NCBI RefSeq assembly: GCF_000217795.1
Contig: NC_015681.1
Span: forward strand, 1,107,244 to 1,171,243
From: Thermodesulfatator indicus DSM 15286
GTDB lineage: Bacteria; Desulfobacterota; Thermodesulfobacteria; Thermodesulfobacteriales; Thermodesulfatatoraceae
DNA length: 64,000 nucleotides
Direction of reading: 5' to 3'
In this document: positions 33,976 to 42,703 of the stretch, piece by piece
Position numbering within the stretch: the stretch's first letter is position 1
Layout: every line of letters begins with the position of its first letter
The notes under the pieces: model-generated
The model's database searches: none
Told to the model about the DNA's origin: nothing
What the model saw: only the letters and a program-made list of their open reading frames with translations
Position numbers and translations under genes: made by a program

Positions 33976-35259
33976 ATGTACAGTGCTATTGAGTTGCAAA
34001 AAAGGCTAGGGATATTTCACTCGAAAGTAAGCTCTTTATTTAAGGCCCTATTGCTCTTAGCAAGTTGCTACAAAGACTTAAAGACGAATGCTATCTTACC
34101 TAAAAAGCCCCTTAGACCAAGGCCAAAAGGCTCGCCCCTTAAAATAGCTATTGTAACCGAATACTACTATCCGATTCTTGGTGGAATCACCGAACACGTG
34201 CATCATTTTGCTAAAGAACTTCTGGCTAAAGGGCACGAAGTAACCATCATAACTCCTGAAGCCGGCCCTTTTGGACGGGATGTAGGTGAGATCGCCAATC
34301 ATATTATCAAGTTAGGCCGTTCCGTTTCTATCTATTCAAATGACTCTTTTGCCCGAATAAGCTTGGGTCAAGATTTAGGCTCCCAACTGGAAAAAATTTT
34401 ATTTGAAGGCCAATTTGACTTAGTTCACGTCCATTCCCCGTTAACACCAACTCTTCCTCTCCTGGCTATTTATCATTCGCCTGTCCCTGTGGTGGGAACG
34501 TTTCATACCCATTTTGAAGAAAACTTGTGGCTTTCCATGTTTAAAGAACGCTTACGTCCATTTATGGAAGCCATGGCCTTAAGGATAGCTGTTTCTCCCA
34601 TTTGTATTGCTTCTATGGAAAAGTTTTTGCCTGGTTTTTCCTATGTAGTAGTACCAAACGGTATTGATACGAACTGGTATTCACCTGAACAAAAACCAAT
34701 TTCTCGTTTTACAGATGACCATTTTAACATCCTTTACGTAGGCCGTTTTGACCCTAGAAACGGGCTTGATATCCTTATAGAAGCATTCAAAATACTAGCC
34801 CGAGAAAAACCTAATATCAGACTCATAATTATGGGCTTTGGCCCCCTTGAACCCACTTATCGGAAAATGGTCCCCAAAGAACTTACCGAAAAAATTATAT
34901 TTGTTGGCAAAATAGATGAAGAACGCCCGGCTTATTATCGAAGTGCTCATGTGCTTTGTTTCCCTGCTAAAAAAGGAAGTTTTGGTATTACTCTTCTTGA
35001 GGCTATGGCCTCGGGAGTGCCTGTTGTTACTACAGACATAGAAGGCTTTCGTTTCGTGATGGAAGACGGAAAACATGGCCTTATGGTAAAACCAGAACAT
35101 GGAGCCGAAGGGTACGCCAGAGCCTTAAAATTCCTTCTAGAAAATCCCGAGAAAAGAAAAGAAATGGCGCAAAAGGCTCGGGAAAGGGCCTTAGAGTTCT
35201 CGTGGGACAAAGTAACCGCCGATCTCCTTGACCATTATTACGAAATACTTCCTTCTTAA
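33976..35259 (+). CDS. GT4-family glycosyltransferase
   Basis: A 427-residue GT-B fold retaining glycosyltransferase (PimA/PimB-like group). IAIVTEYYYPILGGITEHVHHFAKELLAKGHEV marks the acceptor-side N-terminal domain; PNGIDTNWY, ILYVGRFDPRNGLDIL and the donor-binding EAMASGVPVVTTDIEGF (E-x7-E region) mark the C-terminal domain. The ATG at 33976 follows AGAGGTG; an in-frame start at 33922 lacks a site. It heads an operon with a polysaccharide deacetylase and a flippase-like protein, so it likely builds a membrane glycolipid or exopolymer. Confidence 0.9.
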   Translation: MYSAIELQKRLGIFHSKVSSLFKALLLLASCYKDLKTNAILPKKPLRPRPKGSPLKIAIVTEYYYPILGGITEHVHHFAKELLAKGHEVTIITPEAGPFGRDVGEIANHIIKLGRSVSIYSNDSFARISLGQDLGSQLEKILFEGQFDLVHVHSPLTPTLPLLAIYHSPVPVVGTFHTHFEENLWLSMFKERLRPFMEAMALRIAVSPICIASMEKFLPGFSYVVVPNGIDTNWYSPEQKPISRFTDDHFNILYVGRFDPRNGLDILIEAFKILAREKPNIRLIIMGFGPLEPTYRKMVPKELTEKIIFVGKIDEERPAYYRSAHVLCFPAKKGSFGITLLEAMASGVPVVTTDIEGFRFVMEDGKHGLMVKPEHGAEGYARALKFLLENPEKRKEMAQKARERALEFSWDKVTADLLDHYYEILPS

Positions 35260-35261
35260 AC

Positions 35262-36083
35262 ATGTTTAGATTCTGGTATGTTTTGCCCCCAAAAATTAAA
35301 AAGCGCTTTCTTCTTGTTTTGGGGGCTGGTCTATCTTCTTGTCCAATATTCTTGAAACCAGCTTTTCGTCGTACTGCTCCCTGGTTTATAGGAAGCAGCT
35401 TATTGGCCCTGGATACCTTTGTTCCCCAAGTAAACATTTTATCCAAAAGTTTCTGGCGAGCTAAAAATGTTATCCAAGAAATAGCCATCACCTTTGACGA
35501 CGGGCCAGATGCCGAAATAACCCCTAAACTGCTCGATTTACTGGCTCAAGAGAAAGCCAAGGCCACTTTTTTTGTCTTGGCTAAAAGGGCTAAACGCCTC
35601 CCTGAACTTATCCAGAGAATAGAAAAAGAAGGCCACGAACTGGCTTTCCATGGCCTAGATCACCAAAAAATATGGAAGCTTTCCCTAAAAAAATTTAGCC
35701 GACAAATAGAACAGGGATTAGCTATCCTTGAGTCAATTTCCTCTAAACCAATAATTTGGTACCGACCGCCCCACGGTTTTATTCGCTTTGACCAATATCT
35801 ATGGTTGCGTAAAAAAGGGCTTCGTTTAGCTGGATGGACAATTGGTGTGTGGGATACCGATGAAAACGTTACCGCTCAAGAAATCTCAGAAAGAATTTTA
35901 GCCTCTTTAAGGCCTGGAGATATTTTACTTTTGCACGATGGCGTGGCTGACCGTCTTCGTCCTCAAACAGCTATGCTCAAAGCCTTTAAAAAGACCCTTC
36001 CTGTAATAAAAAAACAGGGGTTAAAACCGCTTACCCTTTCTTCTTTGTGGCGAATTTCTCAAGGGGGCATTAGTGCGTTCTAA
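35262..36083 (+). CDS. Polysaccharide deacetylase (CE4 family)
   Basis: A 273-residue NodB-homology deacetylase. The catalytic and metal motifs are in order: EIAITFDDGPD (motif 1, near residue 76), LAFHGLDHQKI in the place of motif 2 (H-x3-H), WYRPPHGFI (motif 3), LAGWTIGVWDTD and DILLLHDG. A hydrophobic N-terminal stretch suggests membrane anchoring. It starts 3 nt after the glycosyltransferase stop and overlaps the next gene by 11 nt. Its substrate is probably an N-acetylated glycolipid or sugar polymer made by its neighbour. Confidence 0.9.
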   Translation: MFRFWYVLPPKIKKRFLLVLGAGLSSCPIFLKPAFRRTAPWFIGSSLLALDTFVPQVNILSKSFWRAKNVIQEIAITFDDGPDAEITPKLLDLLAQEKAKATFFVLAKRAKRLPELIQRIEKEGHELAFHGLDHQKIWKLSLKKFSRQIEQGLAILESISSKPIIWYRPPHGFIRFDQYLWLRKKGLRLAGWTIGVWDTDENVTAQEISERILASLRPGDILLLHDGVADRLRPQTAMLKAFKKTLPVIKKQGLKPLTLSSLWRISQGGISAF

Positions 36084-36993
36084 AAAATTTCGGCTAATTT
36101 TTTCCATTATTTTTGGTCTTAGTTGTCTCGTCATTTTATTTTTGAAGACAGACCTTTCTAAAACTTGGCAAACAATAAAACAGGCAGATATTCGGCTTTT
36201 ACTTTTAAGCGCTCTACTAAACATAGGAGTTGTTTATCTTAAATCAGAACGCTGGCGCCTGATAGTCTCTCCTCTGTCTAGACTGGGACCTCTGCGTAGT
36301 TTTTGCCTGACTGTTTTGGCCTTTTGGGGGAATACCATTTTGCCTATGAGGGCCGGAGATTTTGGCCGAGGCCTTTATCTTATAAAACAAAAACTTAATT
36401 GGGGGACAGGATTAAGCACGGTAGCAGCAGATAAATTTATAGATGGTCTGGGGTTAACAAGTTTTGTCTTGCCTTTTTATTTTAATGACATCCTCCCGCC
36501 CATTTTGAAAAGAGGCATTCTTTGGCTTTCTGTAAGTATGTTTTTATTGTTTATAGTTCTTTTGGGCTTTTTAAAGCGTATAAAAATTGAAGAACTCTCC
36601 GTTAAACATCCTTTATTAAACTGGTTAATAGCTGCTTTTAAAGGCTTAGAAAGCCTGAAAGACAAAAAAATATTAGTGATTACTTATTTTCTTTCTATCC
36701 TTTCTTGGCTGGCCCAAGTATATATTTTGATGTTAGCAGCCAAGGCTCTAAATTTGAATCTTTCTTTTATTGAAGCTATCATCACTTTGCTTGGTCTAAA
36801 CCTGGCTTTACTATTACCCAACCCACCAGCAAACATAGGATTAACTCATGCAGCCATTGTTTTAGTATTAGGGCTTTTGGGATTTCCTGAAAGCCAGGCA
36901 ATGGCCATTGCCCTAGTTTACCATGGTGTCCAAACCCTAACTATTGTAGTGCTCGGGCTCACTTTTAGCCTTCTTGAGTCACGGATTCTTTAA
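36073..36993 (+). CDS. Lysylphosphatidylglycerol synthetase-like flippase domain protein (UPF0104)
   Basis: A 306-residue integral membrane protein with about eight helices and the family pattern LLLSALLNIGVVYLKSERWRLI, RAGDFGRGLYLI, and LGLNLALLLPNPPANIGLTHAA. The fold is that of the membrane part of MprF, which moves lipids between leaflets. GTG start at 36073. It closes the glycosyltransferase-deacetylase operon and may flip the glycolipid these make. Confidence 0.88.
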   Translation: MRSKKFRLIFSIIFGLSCLVILFLKTDLSKTWQTIKQADIRLLLLSALLNIGVVYLKSERWRLIVSPLSRLGPLRSFCLTVLAFWGNTILPMRAGDFGRGLYLIKQKLNWGTGLSTVAADKFIDGLGLTSFVLPFYFNDILPPILKRGILWLSVSMFLLFIVLLGFLKRIKIEELSVKHPLLNWLIAAFKGLESLKDKKILVITYFLSILSWLAQVYILMLAAKALNLNLSFIEAIITLLGLNLALLLPNPPANIGLTHAAIVLVLGLLGFPESQAMAIALVYHGVQTLTIVVLGLTFSLLESRIL

Positions 36994-37179
36994 AAAATCT
37001 CTTGCCTACTTGTCATCTACTTTAACCTGCTTCTTCACTTTAGACATAGAATTTCTCTATAGGGTCTGCTCAATAAATAGAAATTTTCTATATAACAAAC
37101 TTATATTCTTTTGGGTCTTAATTTTTACAGAGATTTAATTAAAATAGTTAAACTAAAAAATTCGCCAAAAGGAGAAGGT

Positions 37180-37770
37180 ATGAAACAGATTGACTGCCGT
37201 GGTCTTCCCTGCCCACAACCAGTTATCAATACTAAAAATGCCCTTGACGAGATAAAAGAAGGAGAAGAAGTTCTGGTACTTGTTGACAATGAAGCAGCGG
37301 TAAAAAATGTCTCCCGCTTTGCTGAAGCCCAGGGGCACGCTATTTCGGTTACTGCCAAAGATGGTTTTTGGGAACTCAAAATCACCAAAGGAGCTAAGAC
37401 AGCTTCCATCTCTCCAGATATTTCCTGTGGAACTCAAGAACCTGTTTGTATAGCTTTAACTTCCAAAACTATGGGCAAAGGGGACGAAACCCTGGGAAAA
37501 ATTCTTTTGCGAGCCTTTATAAAGACTCTGAAAGAAGTCTCTCCAAGGCCCCAAGTCATTGTTTGTTACAATGAAGGAGTCTTTTTGGCCCTTGAAGATT
37601 CGGAACTCTTGCCTGACCTTAAAGACCTTGAAAAACAAGGTGTTGAAATTCTAGTATGCGGAACCTGCCTTGATTATTACAAAGTAAAAGACAGGTTAGG
37701 CGTAGGGCAAATTTCAAACATGTTTGATATTTTGCAAAAACTAGTATCCTCCAAGGTTGTTAAACCATGA
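37180..37770 (+). CDS. yedF: Selenium-associated YedF-type protein (TusA-like plus DsrE-like)
   Basis: A 196-residue protein. Residues 1-70 are a TusA/SirA-like domain with the CRGLPCPQP sulfur- or selenium-carrier motif; residues about 90-190 are a DsrE-like domain with GKGDETLGKILLRAFIKTL and VLVCGTCLDYYKVKDRLGVG. This two-domain architecture is the YedF family, which occurs mainly in selenium-using bacteria. The start at MKQIDCRG follows AAAAGGAG. It is translationally coupled (ATGA) to a cysteine desulfurase-type gene. A role in passing selenium from the lyase to SelD-type chemistry is an inference. Confidence 0.88.
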   Translation: MKQIDCRGLPCPQPVINTKNALDEIKEGEEVLVLVDNEAAVKNVSRFAEAQGHAISVTAKDGFWELKITKGAKTASISPDISCGTQEPVCIALTSKTMGKGDETLGKILLRAFIKTLKEVSPRPQVIVCYNEGVFLALEDSELLPDLKDLEKQGVEILVCGTCLDYYKVKDRLGVGQISNMFDILQKLVSSKVVKP

Positions 37771-38909
37771 TTTACTTAGACCAGGCGGCCACTTCTTTTC
37801 CTAAGCCTTCAGAAGTAATAGAGGCCGTAGGACAGGCCCTCAGGAACACTCCGGGAAGCCCTGGGCGCTCTGCCCACCAGGGGGCTCTGGCGGCAAGCCA
37901 TATAATTTTTGAAGCCCGTGAAAAGATAGCCTCTTTCATCGGCGCTGAAGACTCAACACAAGTAATTTTTACCTCAGGCGCCACCGAGAGCCTTAACCTG
38001 GTTATCATGGGACTTCTTAACCCAGGAGACCGTGTAATAGCTACCCATGTGGAACATAATTCCGTAGCCAGGCCGCTTGAGTATCTTAGAAAAACAAGAG
38101 AAGTAAAAGTAGTCTATGCCCCGTGCAACGAAGAAGGTTTAGTTGAGCTTGAGACATTAGAAAGGCTAATAAAAGAACATAAGCCCAGGCTCTTGTGCGT
38201 GAACCTAGTTTCAAATGTAACTGGTGCCATACAGCCCCTTGCAGAAATTCTTAAAATAAAAGGGAAAAGTTTAGTTCTTGTAGATGCTGCCCAGGCCGTA
38301 GGACATATTCCCGTAGATGTTACTAGGTGGGACATAGATTTCCTGGCCTTCTCGGGGCACAAGGGAGTTTTTGGTCCACCAGGCGTGGGTGTGCTTTATA
38401 TCAAACCCGGGCGAGAAAGTGAACTCTCTCCTATTAAACTTGGAGGGACAGGAAGTCGTTCAGAATCGCTTGAGGCTCCTGAGTTTTTGCCAGATCGCTT
38501 TGAGCCCGGAACTCCCAATCTTTGTGGTATCGCCGGCCTTTCTGCTGGAATTGATTTTATTGAAGAAACGAGTCTTATGAAAATTCATCGCCACACCACC
38601 GCCCTTGCAGATCTTTTTTTAGAAAAAATTAAAGACCATCCCAAAATTAAAATTTATGGTCCCAAAGAAAGAATCAAAGCCATTCCTATTGTTTCCATAA
38701 ACATTGAAGGCCTTTCGCCCTCTGAAGTAGCCCTTCGTCTTGATAAAGAATTTCAGGTTGCGGTGCGCCCTGGCCTCCACTGTGCCCCATTGGCACATAA
38801 AGCCATAGGAACTTTCCCTCAAGGAACGGTAAGATTTTCTTTCGGCTACTTTAACCGTGTAAGTGAAGTGGAAAAGGCAGCTGAAGCCTTATTAAAAATA
38901 GCAGCATGA
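37767..38909 (+). CDS. Class V aminotransferase, cysteine desulfurase/selenocysteine lyase type
   Basis: A 380-residue PLP enzyme of the SufS/CsdB-related family. MIYLDQAATSFPKP opens the fold, the PLP lysine is in FSGHKGVFGPPGVG near residue 206, and the catalytic loop cysteine is in RPGLHCAPLAHKAIGTFP. It would release S0 or Se0 from cysteine or selenocysteine and hand it to the YedF carrier cysteine. It overlaps yedF and the DUF3343 gene by ATGA on both sides, a three-gene unit found with selenium metabolism in other genomes. Confidence 0.9.
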   Translation: MIYLDQAATSFPKPSEVIEAVGQALRNTPGSPGRSAHQGALAASHIIFEAREKIASFIGAEDSTQVIFTSGATESLNLVIMGLLNPGDRVIATHVEHNSVARPLEYLRKTREVKVVYAPCNEEGLVELETLERLIKEHKPRLLCVNLVSNVTGAIQPLAEILKIKGKSLVLVDAAQAVGHIPVDVTRWDIDFLAFSGHKGVFGPPGVGVLYIKPGRESELSPIKLGGTGSRSESLEAPEFLPDRFEPGTPNLCGIAGLSAGIDFIEETSLMKIHRHTTALADLFLEKIKDHPKIKIYGPKERIKAIPIVSINIEGLSPSEVALRLDKEFQVAVRPGLHCAPLAHKAIGTFPQGTVRFSFGYFNRVSEVEKAAEALLKIAA

Positions 38910-39151
38910 AGGTTATCTTGCTCTTTCCTTCTATTCATTACGTTTTAAAAGCAGAAAAAATCCTTAAAAAAGAGGGCGTAAACCTTGATTTAGTACCTGT
39001 TCCCAAAGAAATAAGCAGTGATTGCGGCATGGCGCTTGAGATAAAAAAAGACGACCTTCCTTTAGCTTTGAAAACACTTGCCTCCAAGAATCTTAAACCT
39101 TCTTCCTGCCAAGAAAAGACTCCGCAAGGGTATCAAGAAGTTATCCTCTAG
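38906..39151 (+). CDS. DUF3343 protein (putative Se/S carrier-like)
   Basis: An 81-residue protein with the DUF3343 pattern: VILLFPSIHYVLKAEKILKKEGVNLDLVPVPKEISSDCGMALEI, the cysteine of SSDCGMA being the conserved one. Such proteins often sit next to YedF and cysteine desulfurases and are linked to selenium traits by co-occurrence. It is coupled to the desulfurase gene by ATGA and ends 35 nt before smpB. Confidence 0.88.
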   Translation: MKVILLFPSIHYVLKAEKILKKEGVNLDLVPVPKEISSDCGMALEIKKDDLPLALKTLASKNLKPSSCQEKTPQGYQEVIL

Positions 39152-39186
39152 ACGGCAGGCTAAATTAGTTTTACCATAAATTTGCT

Positions 39187-39642
39187 ATGGAAAAGACAGT
39201 TTGCACCAACAAAAAGGCTCGGCACCTTTATGACATTGAAGAAACCATTGAAGCGGGCATGGTGCTCCTTGGGCCAGAGGTAAAATCTTTAAGGCTTGGG
39301 CGGGCTAATTTGGCTGATAGTTTTGCCCGTATAAAAGATGGCGAAGTATATCTTTACAACGTCCATATCAGTCCTTATCCTTTTAGTCGTGAGGCGCAGG
39401 TGCTTGACCCGACGCGCACACGCAAGCTCCTTTTAAAGAAACAGGAGATAAGACGGCTCCTTGGCAAGGTACAGCAAAAAGGTTATACTCTAATTCCTTT
39501 AAGGATTTATTTTCGGGATGGTAAAGCCAAGGTAGAGTTAGCCTTAGCCAAGGGAAAGAAGGTTTATGACCGGCGCGAAACCATACGCCGCCGGGATGTT
39601 GAGCGCGAGCTAAGGCGCCGTTACAAAGGGCGTATAAAATAA
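39187..39642 (+). CDS. smpB: SsrA-binding protein SmpB
   Basis: A 151-residue SmpB, the partner of tmRNA in trans-translation rescue of stalled ribosomes. Conserved blocks: KKARHLYDIEETIEAGMVLLGPEVKSLR, ANLADSFARIKDGEVYL and the basic tail KKVYDRRETIRRRDVERELRR. The tmRNA gene follows 54 bp downstream on the same strand. Confidence 0.97.
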   Translation: MEKTVCTNKKARHLYDIEETIEAGMVLLGPEVKSLRLGRANLADSFARIKDGEVYLYNVHISPYPFSREAQVLDPTRTRKLLLKKQEIRRLLGKVQQKGYTLIPLRIYFRDGKAKVELALAKGKKVYDRRETIRRRDVERELRRRYKGRIK

Positions 39643-39696
39643 TTGCTCTTTTAAAATTGGGAAAAGCCCAAACCTTCGTCGGCTTTAGCGCACAAA

Positions 39697-40055
39697 GGGG
39701 GCGAAATGGGTTCGACGGAGGTGCCTAGGGCTGAACAGCGTGCCGAGGTGCCCACCGCCTCGTAAAAAAGGTGGGGCAAACACAAGTGCCGACGAATATA
39801 ACTACGCAATGGCTGCTTAATATAACAGCAGCCCGCCCTGAATCCAGCCTCTGCCCGTGGGCGGTTCAGGGCGTCAGCTAGCGGGCTGGCCTAGAAGGTG
39901 TGCCTGCCACCTTCTAGGCGAGATTTCTGCAGGCTAGGCTGGAGAAGGCCAGCCTGGGGAGCCTTCCCAGCCGAAAGTCACGGCCCAGGCTACGCACGTA
40001 GAAGTTCAGTCTGAAACACCTCCGGACGCGGGTTCGATTCCCGCCGCCTCCACCA
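39697..40055 (+). ncRNA. ssrA: Transfer-messenger RNA (tmRNA)
   Basis: The 5' GGGGGCG (39697-39703) pairs with CGCCTCC before ACCA at the 3' end (40052-40055), forming the alanyl acceptor stem. GGGTTCGACGG near the 5' end and GCGGGTTCGATTCCCGC near the 3' end are the tRNA-like hallmarks. The tag reading frame starts at GCA 39776 and encodes ANTSADEYNYAMAA, followed by TAA at 39818-39820. Pseudoknot-forming GC-rich segments fill the rest. CCA is encoded. Confidence 0.96.
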
Positions 40056-40058
40056 AAA

Positions 40059-41768
40059 TTAATCTAACCAGCTCCAACGTCTTACAAAGTTCATTCCTCC
40101 AAGAGGCACATAAACTTTTTCATAACCTGCCGCATAAAGTACTCGTGCCGCTTCATAAGCCCTCATAGAAGTATTGCAAATAAGTACAATCTCTTTGTCT
40201 CTTGGTATCTTGTCGATATTGAACCTTACTTGATCATAAGGAATAAAAATCCAGCGTCCGGGATATTTTTCCATGAAAGGAGCTGCTTCGCCTTCAGTTC
40301 TTACGTCTATAAAAATGGTATTCGGGTCGTTTTCTTTTAGACGCTTAAATACTTCGTCAAGCTCTATAGGTTTAAATAAACCATCAGCCAAGTTATTAGC
40401 CACCATGGAAACCACGTTTATAGGATCAAGGGCCGAATTGAACGGAGGAGCGTAAGCAAGTTCCATGTAAGCAGTATCTTCAAGACGCGGTTTAAACTCA
40501 AGAATTTTGGCCACAGCGTTTACCCGAGCCATGGCCCCGTCAGTCATCGGGCCTACGGCCTGAAATCCTAAAACCCGGCGATCTCTTTCGTCTGCTACTA
40601 TTTCTACGAAAATAGGACCTGCCCCTGGATAATAATGGGCTCTTTCTGGCTGACTATGTAGGGCATAAAAGGTCTTAAATTTTTCTAATTTAGCCACTTC
40701 ATAAGATAGACCACAGCTGGCAATAGCCAGGTCAAAACATTTCATTACAAAGGTTCCCACTGCTCCGCGAAAAGTTTCTGTGCCTCCAGCTAAATTCGTG
40801 CCAATTATACGGCCGTGACGATTGGCTAGCGCTCCTGAGGAGAGAACCATCTTCTTGCCAGATATAAGATGGGTTATTTCTACACAATCACCACCGGCAT
40901 AGATATCAGGGTCAGAAGTTTGCAAGCGTTCGTTTACGATTATACCTCCGGTTAGAGGTGATACTGCTAGCCCTGCTTCACGGGCCAGCTGAGAATTAGG
41001 GCGAACCCCTGTGGCCATGATAACCAGGTCACATTTGTAACGACCGTCTTCGGTGATTACAGCCACTACTTTTCCGTCTTTGCCTTCAATCTTTTTGGTA
41101 CGGGCATTAACCACTAGTTTTACTTCTTTTTCTTTCAGGTGCTGAGCCACTATACGGGCTAGAGGGGGGTCAAGCAAACGTGGCAAAGGCTGACTAAAGT
41201 ATTCGAGCACTGTGACCTCTACTCCCCACAGGTCTTTAAAGGCCTCGGCCATCTCAAGGCCTATGGCCCCTGCCCCAATAATTACCACTTTGCCCACTTC
41301 CCCTCTGGCCAAACGATTCTTTATCTCTATGGCGGAGTGAAGGTTTGAGACAGCAAAAACTCCGTCAAGATCACGCCCAGGAATAGGTAAAAGAAAGGGA
41401 GAGGCCCCTGTAGCTAAAACTAGTTTATCATAGGGAAGGGTATCCTCTTTACCAGAATCAAGATATTTTACGTGAACTACTTTTTTTTCACGGTCTATTT
41501 TGGTAGCTAATGTTTTTGTAAGAGTATGGACTCCTTTGGCGTTTTCAAAAAATTTTTCATCTTTTAACATTTTAAAAGCTGTAAGACGCAACTCTTTTTC
41601 ATCAGGGATATCTCCAGAAACATAATAAGGAATTCCACAGCCTCCGTAGGAAATGAGGTCGTCTTTATCTATCATGATTACTTCAGCATCGGGGTTTAGC
41701 CTCTTAACTCGGCAAGCAGCTCTCGGGCCAGCCGCCACCGCTCCAATTACTACTATTCTTTCTTTCAT
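40059..41768 (-). CDS. CoA-disulfide reductase fused to rhodanese domain
   Basis: A 569-residue fusion. Residues 1-450 are a CoA-disulfide reductase/NADH oxidase-like flavoprotein: FAD motif IGAVAAGPRAACRVKR, active-site Cys in SYGGCGIPYYVSG, NAD motif VIIGAGAIGLEMAEAF, and DIYAGGDCVEI. Residues 465-569 are a rhodanese domain with catalytic Cys in ICNTSMRAYEAARVLYAAG. Such enzymes reduce CoA persulfides, polysulfide or S0. Start fixed by AGGAGGTG. The stop codon lies 3 bp from the tmRNA 3' end, so the genes converge with no gap. Confidence 0.93.
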   Translation of the reverse strand: MKERIVVIGAVAAGPRAACRVKRLNPDAEVIMIDKDDLISYGGCGIPYYVSGDIPDEKELRLTAFKMLKDEKFFENAKGVHTLTKTLATKIDREKKVVHVKYLDSGKEDTLPYDKLVLATGASPFLLPIPGRDLDGVFAVSNLHSAIEIKNRLARGEVGKVVIIGAGAIGLEMAEAFKDLWGVEVTVLEYFSQPLPRLLDPPLARIVAQHLKEKEVKLVVNARTKKIEGKDGKVVAVITEDGRYKCDLVIMATGVRPNSQLAREAGLAVSPLTGGIIVNERLQTSDPDIYAGGDCVEITHLISGKKMVLSSGALANRHGRIIGTNLAGGTETFRGAVGTFVMKCFDLAIASCGLSYEVAKLEKFKTFYALHSQPERAHYYPGAGPIFVEIVADERDRRVLGFQAVGPMTDGAMARVNAVAKILEFKPRLEDTAYMELAYAPPFNSALDPINVVSMVANNLADGLFKPIELDEVFKRLKENDPNTIFIDVRTEGEAAPFMEKYPGRWIFIPYDQVRFNIDKIPRDKEIVLICNTSMRAYEAARVLYAAGYEKVYVPLGGMNFVRRWSWLD

Positions 41769-41905
41769 AATCACCTCCTAAATTTTTTTAGCAAACATTG
41801 AATTTATTTTGATATAATCACTATTGGAAAAGAGACATCGTTATAAAGAGTGTTTATTTTTTTCTTAGAAAAGTAAAGTCCAAATAAACTTGAGGGAGAC
41901 TCAAA

Positions 41906-42379
41906 ATGAAAAAAGAAAGAATTCTCAAAAAAGATTGGCCTACATTTTTAAAGCAGTTCAACGCGGAACACCAGTTTCGGCCAGTTTGTATCTTGGTAGG
42001 TGGCCATGAAGTTTGCCGAGATATGCCCTTTTTGGGTTTAGTATATGAAGCCAAAAAGAAAGACGTAGAAGTTATTGTAGGTGGGGTTAACGCAGAACAT
42101 ACAGAACACCTTATTCATACTTTACGCTCTCCGAGAGCTATATACGTACTCAAAGAAAATGGTGAAGTGAAAGGAATTGAAGTACAGTCGGCTAAAGAAG
42201 ACAATCTCGTTATTGAATTTATTGGTTCACCTGAAGAAGCCCAAAGAATGAAAAAAGAACTAATCGAAAAAATTGCGTACGAAATATACCTCAAACGTGG
42301 CCAGGAACCAGGCAAAGCCCTTGATGACTGGCTTGAGGCTGAAAAAATCGTAGAAAAAGCAGCCAAAATGTATGTTTAA
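41906..42379 (+). CDS. Conserved protein, DUF5335-like with DUF2934 C-terminus
   Basis: A 157-residue soluble protein. The N-terminal part (KDWPTFLKQFNAEHQFRPVCILVGGHEVCRDMPFLGL) resembles DUF5335, and the C-terminal part (AYEIYLKRGQEPGKALDDWLEAEKIV) resembles DUF2934. Both are of unknown function. It has GAGGGAG upstream and is divergent from the CoA-disulfide reductase gene, with a TATAAT at 41813-41818 as a possible -10 box. Confidence 0.7.
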   Translation: MKKERILKKDWPTFLKQFNAEHQFRPVCILVGGHEVCRDMPFLGLVYEAKKKDVEVIVGGVNAEHTEHLIHTLRSPRAIYVLKENGEVKGIEVQSAKEDNLVIEFIGSPEEAQRMKKELIEKIAYEIYLKRGQEPGKALDDWLEAEKIVEKAAKMYV

Positions 42380-42417
42380 AGAATATTGAAAAAGGCTTTT
42401 CTTTAAAGACTTTTTAC

Positions 42418-42510
42418 CATACAGGCTCGCAGTAGCATTTTACCTTGCCACTGCGAGGGGTTGACTACTTTTTTGGTTTTAAGAGAGCCCTTCGCTAACA
42501 CAAGGTTCTT
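42418..42510. repeat. Degenerate fragment of the intergenic MITE-like repeat
   Basis: In the 324-bp gap before the molybdoenzyme gene, CAGGCTCGCAGTAGC and CCACTGCGAGG, then TTTAAGAGAGCCCTTCG, echo the GGCTCGCAGTGAC and TTTAAGAGAC parts of the 47185-47366 element. Ends are not recognisable. The rest of the gap has only an inverted repeat (42604-42633). Confidence 0.45.
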
Positions 42511-42603
42511 CGATAATCTTGTAGCCTTCCTTTATGTTTTGTCTGTAAAAATTTTCCCATCAATAGCTAATCGATAGCCAAGTTATATAACCTCTAAAGA
42601 TTA

Positions 42604-42633
42604 TATCTATAAATCGGGTTCGTTTTATAGATA
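42604..42633. promoter_or_regulatory. Inverted repeat upstream of the molybdoenzyme gene
   Basis: TATCTATAAA (42604-42613) and TTTATAGATA (42624-42633) are perfect 10-bp inverted repeats with a 10-nt spacer, about 70 bp before the start codon. The AT-rich arms and even spacing look like an operator for a dimeric regulator rather than a terminator. Inference only. Confidence 0.4.
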
Positions 42634-42703
42634 TTTTCTATTTGATTTATTTTTTCTGTCGATATAAGTCTTTCCAATCAAGTTTGACCTGAAAGGAGTG
42701 GCG

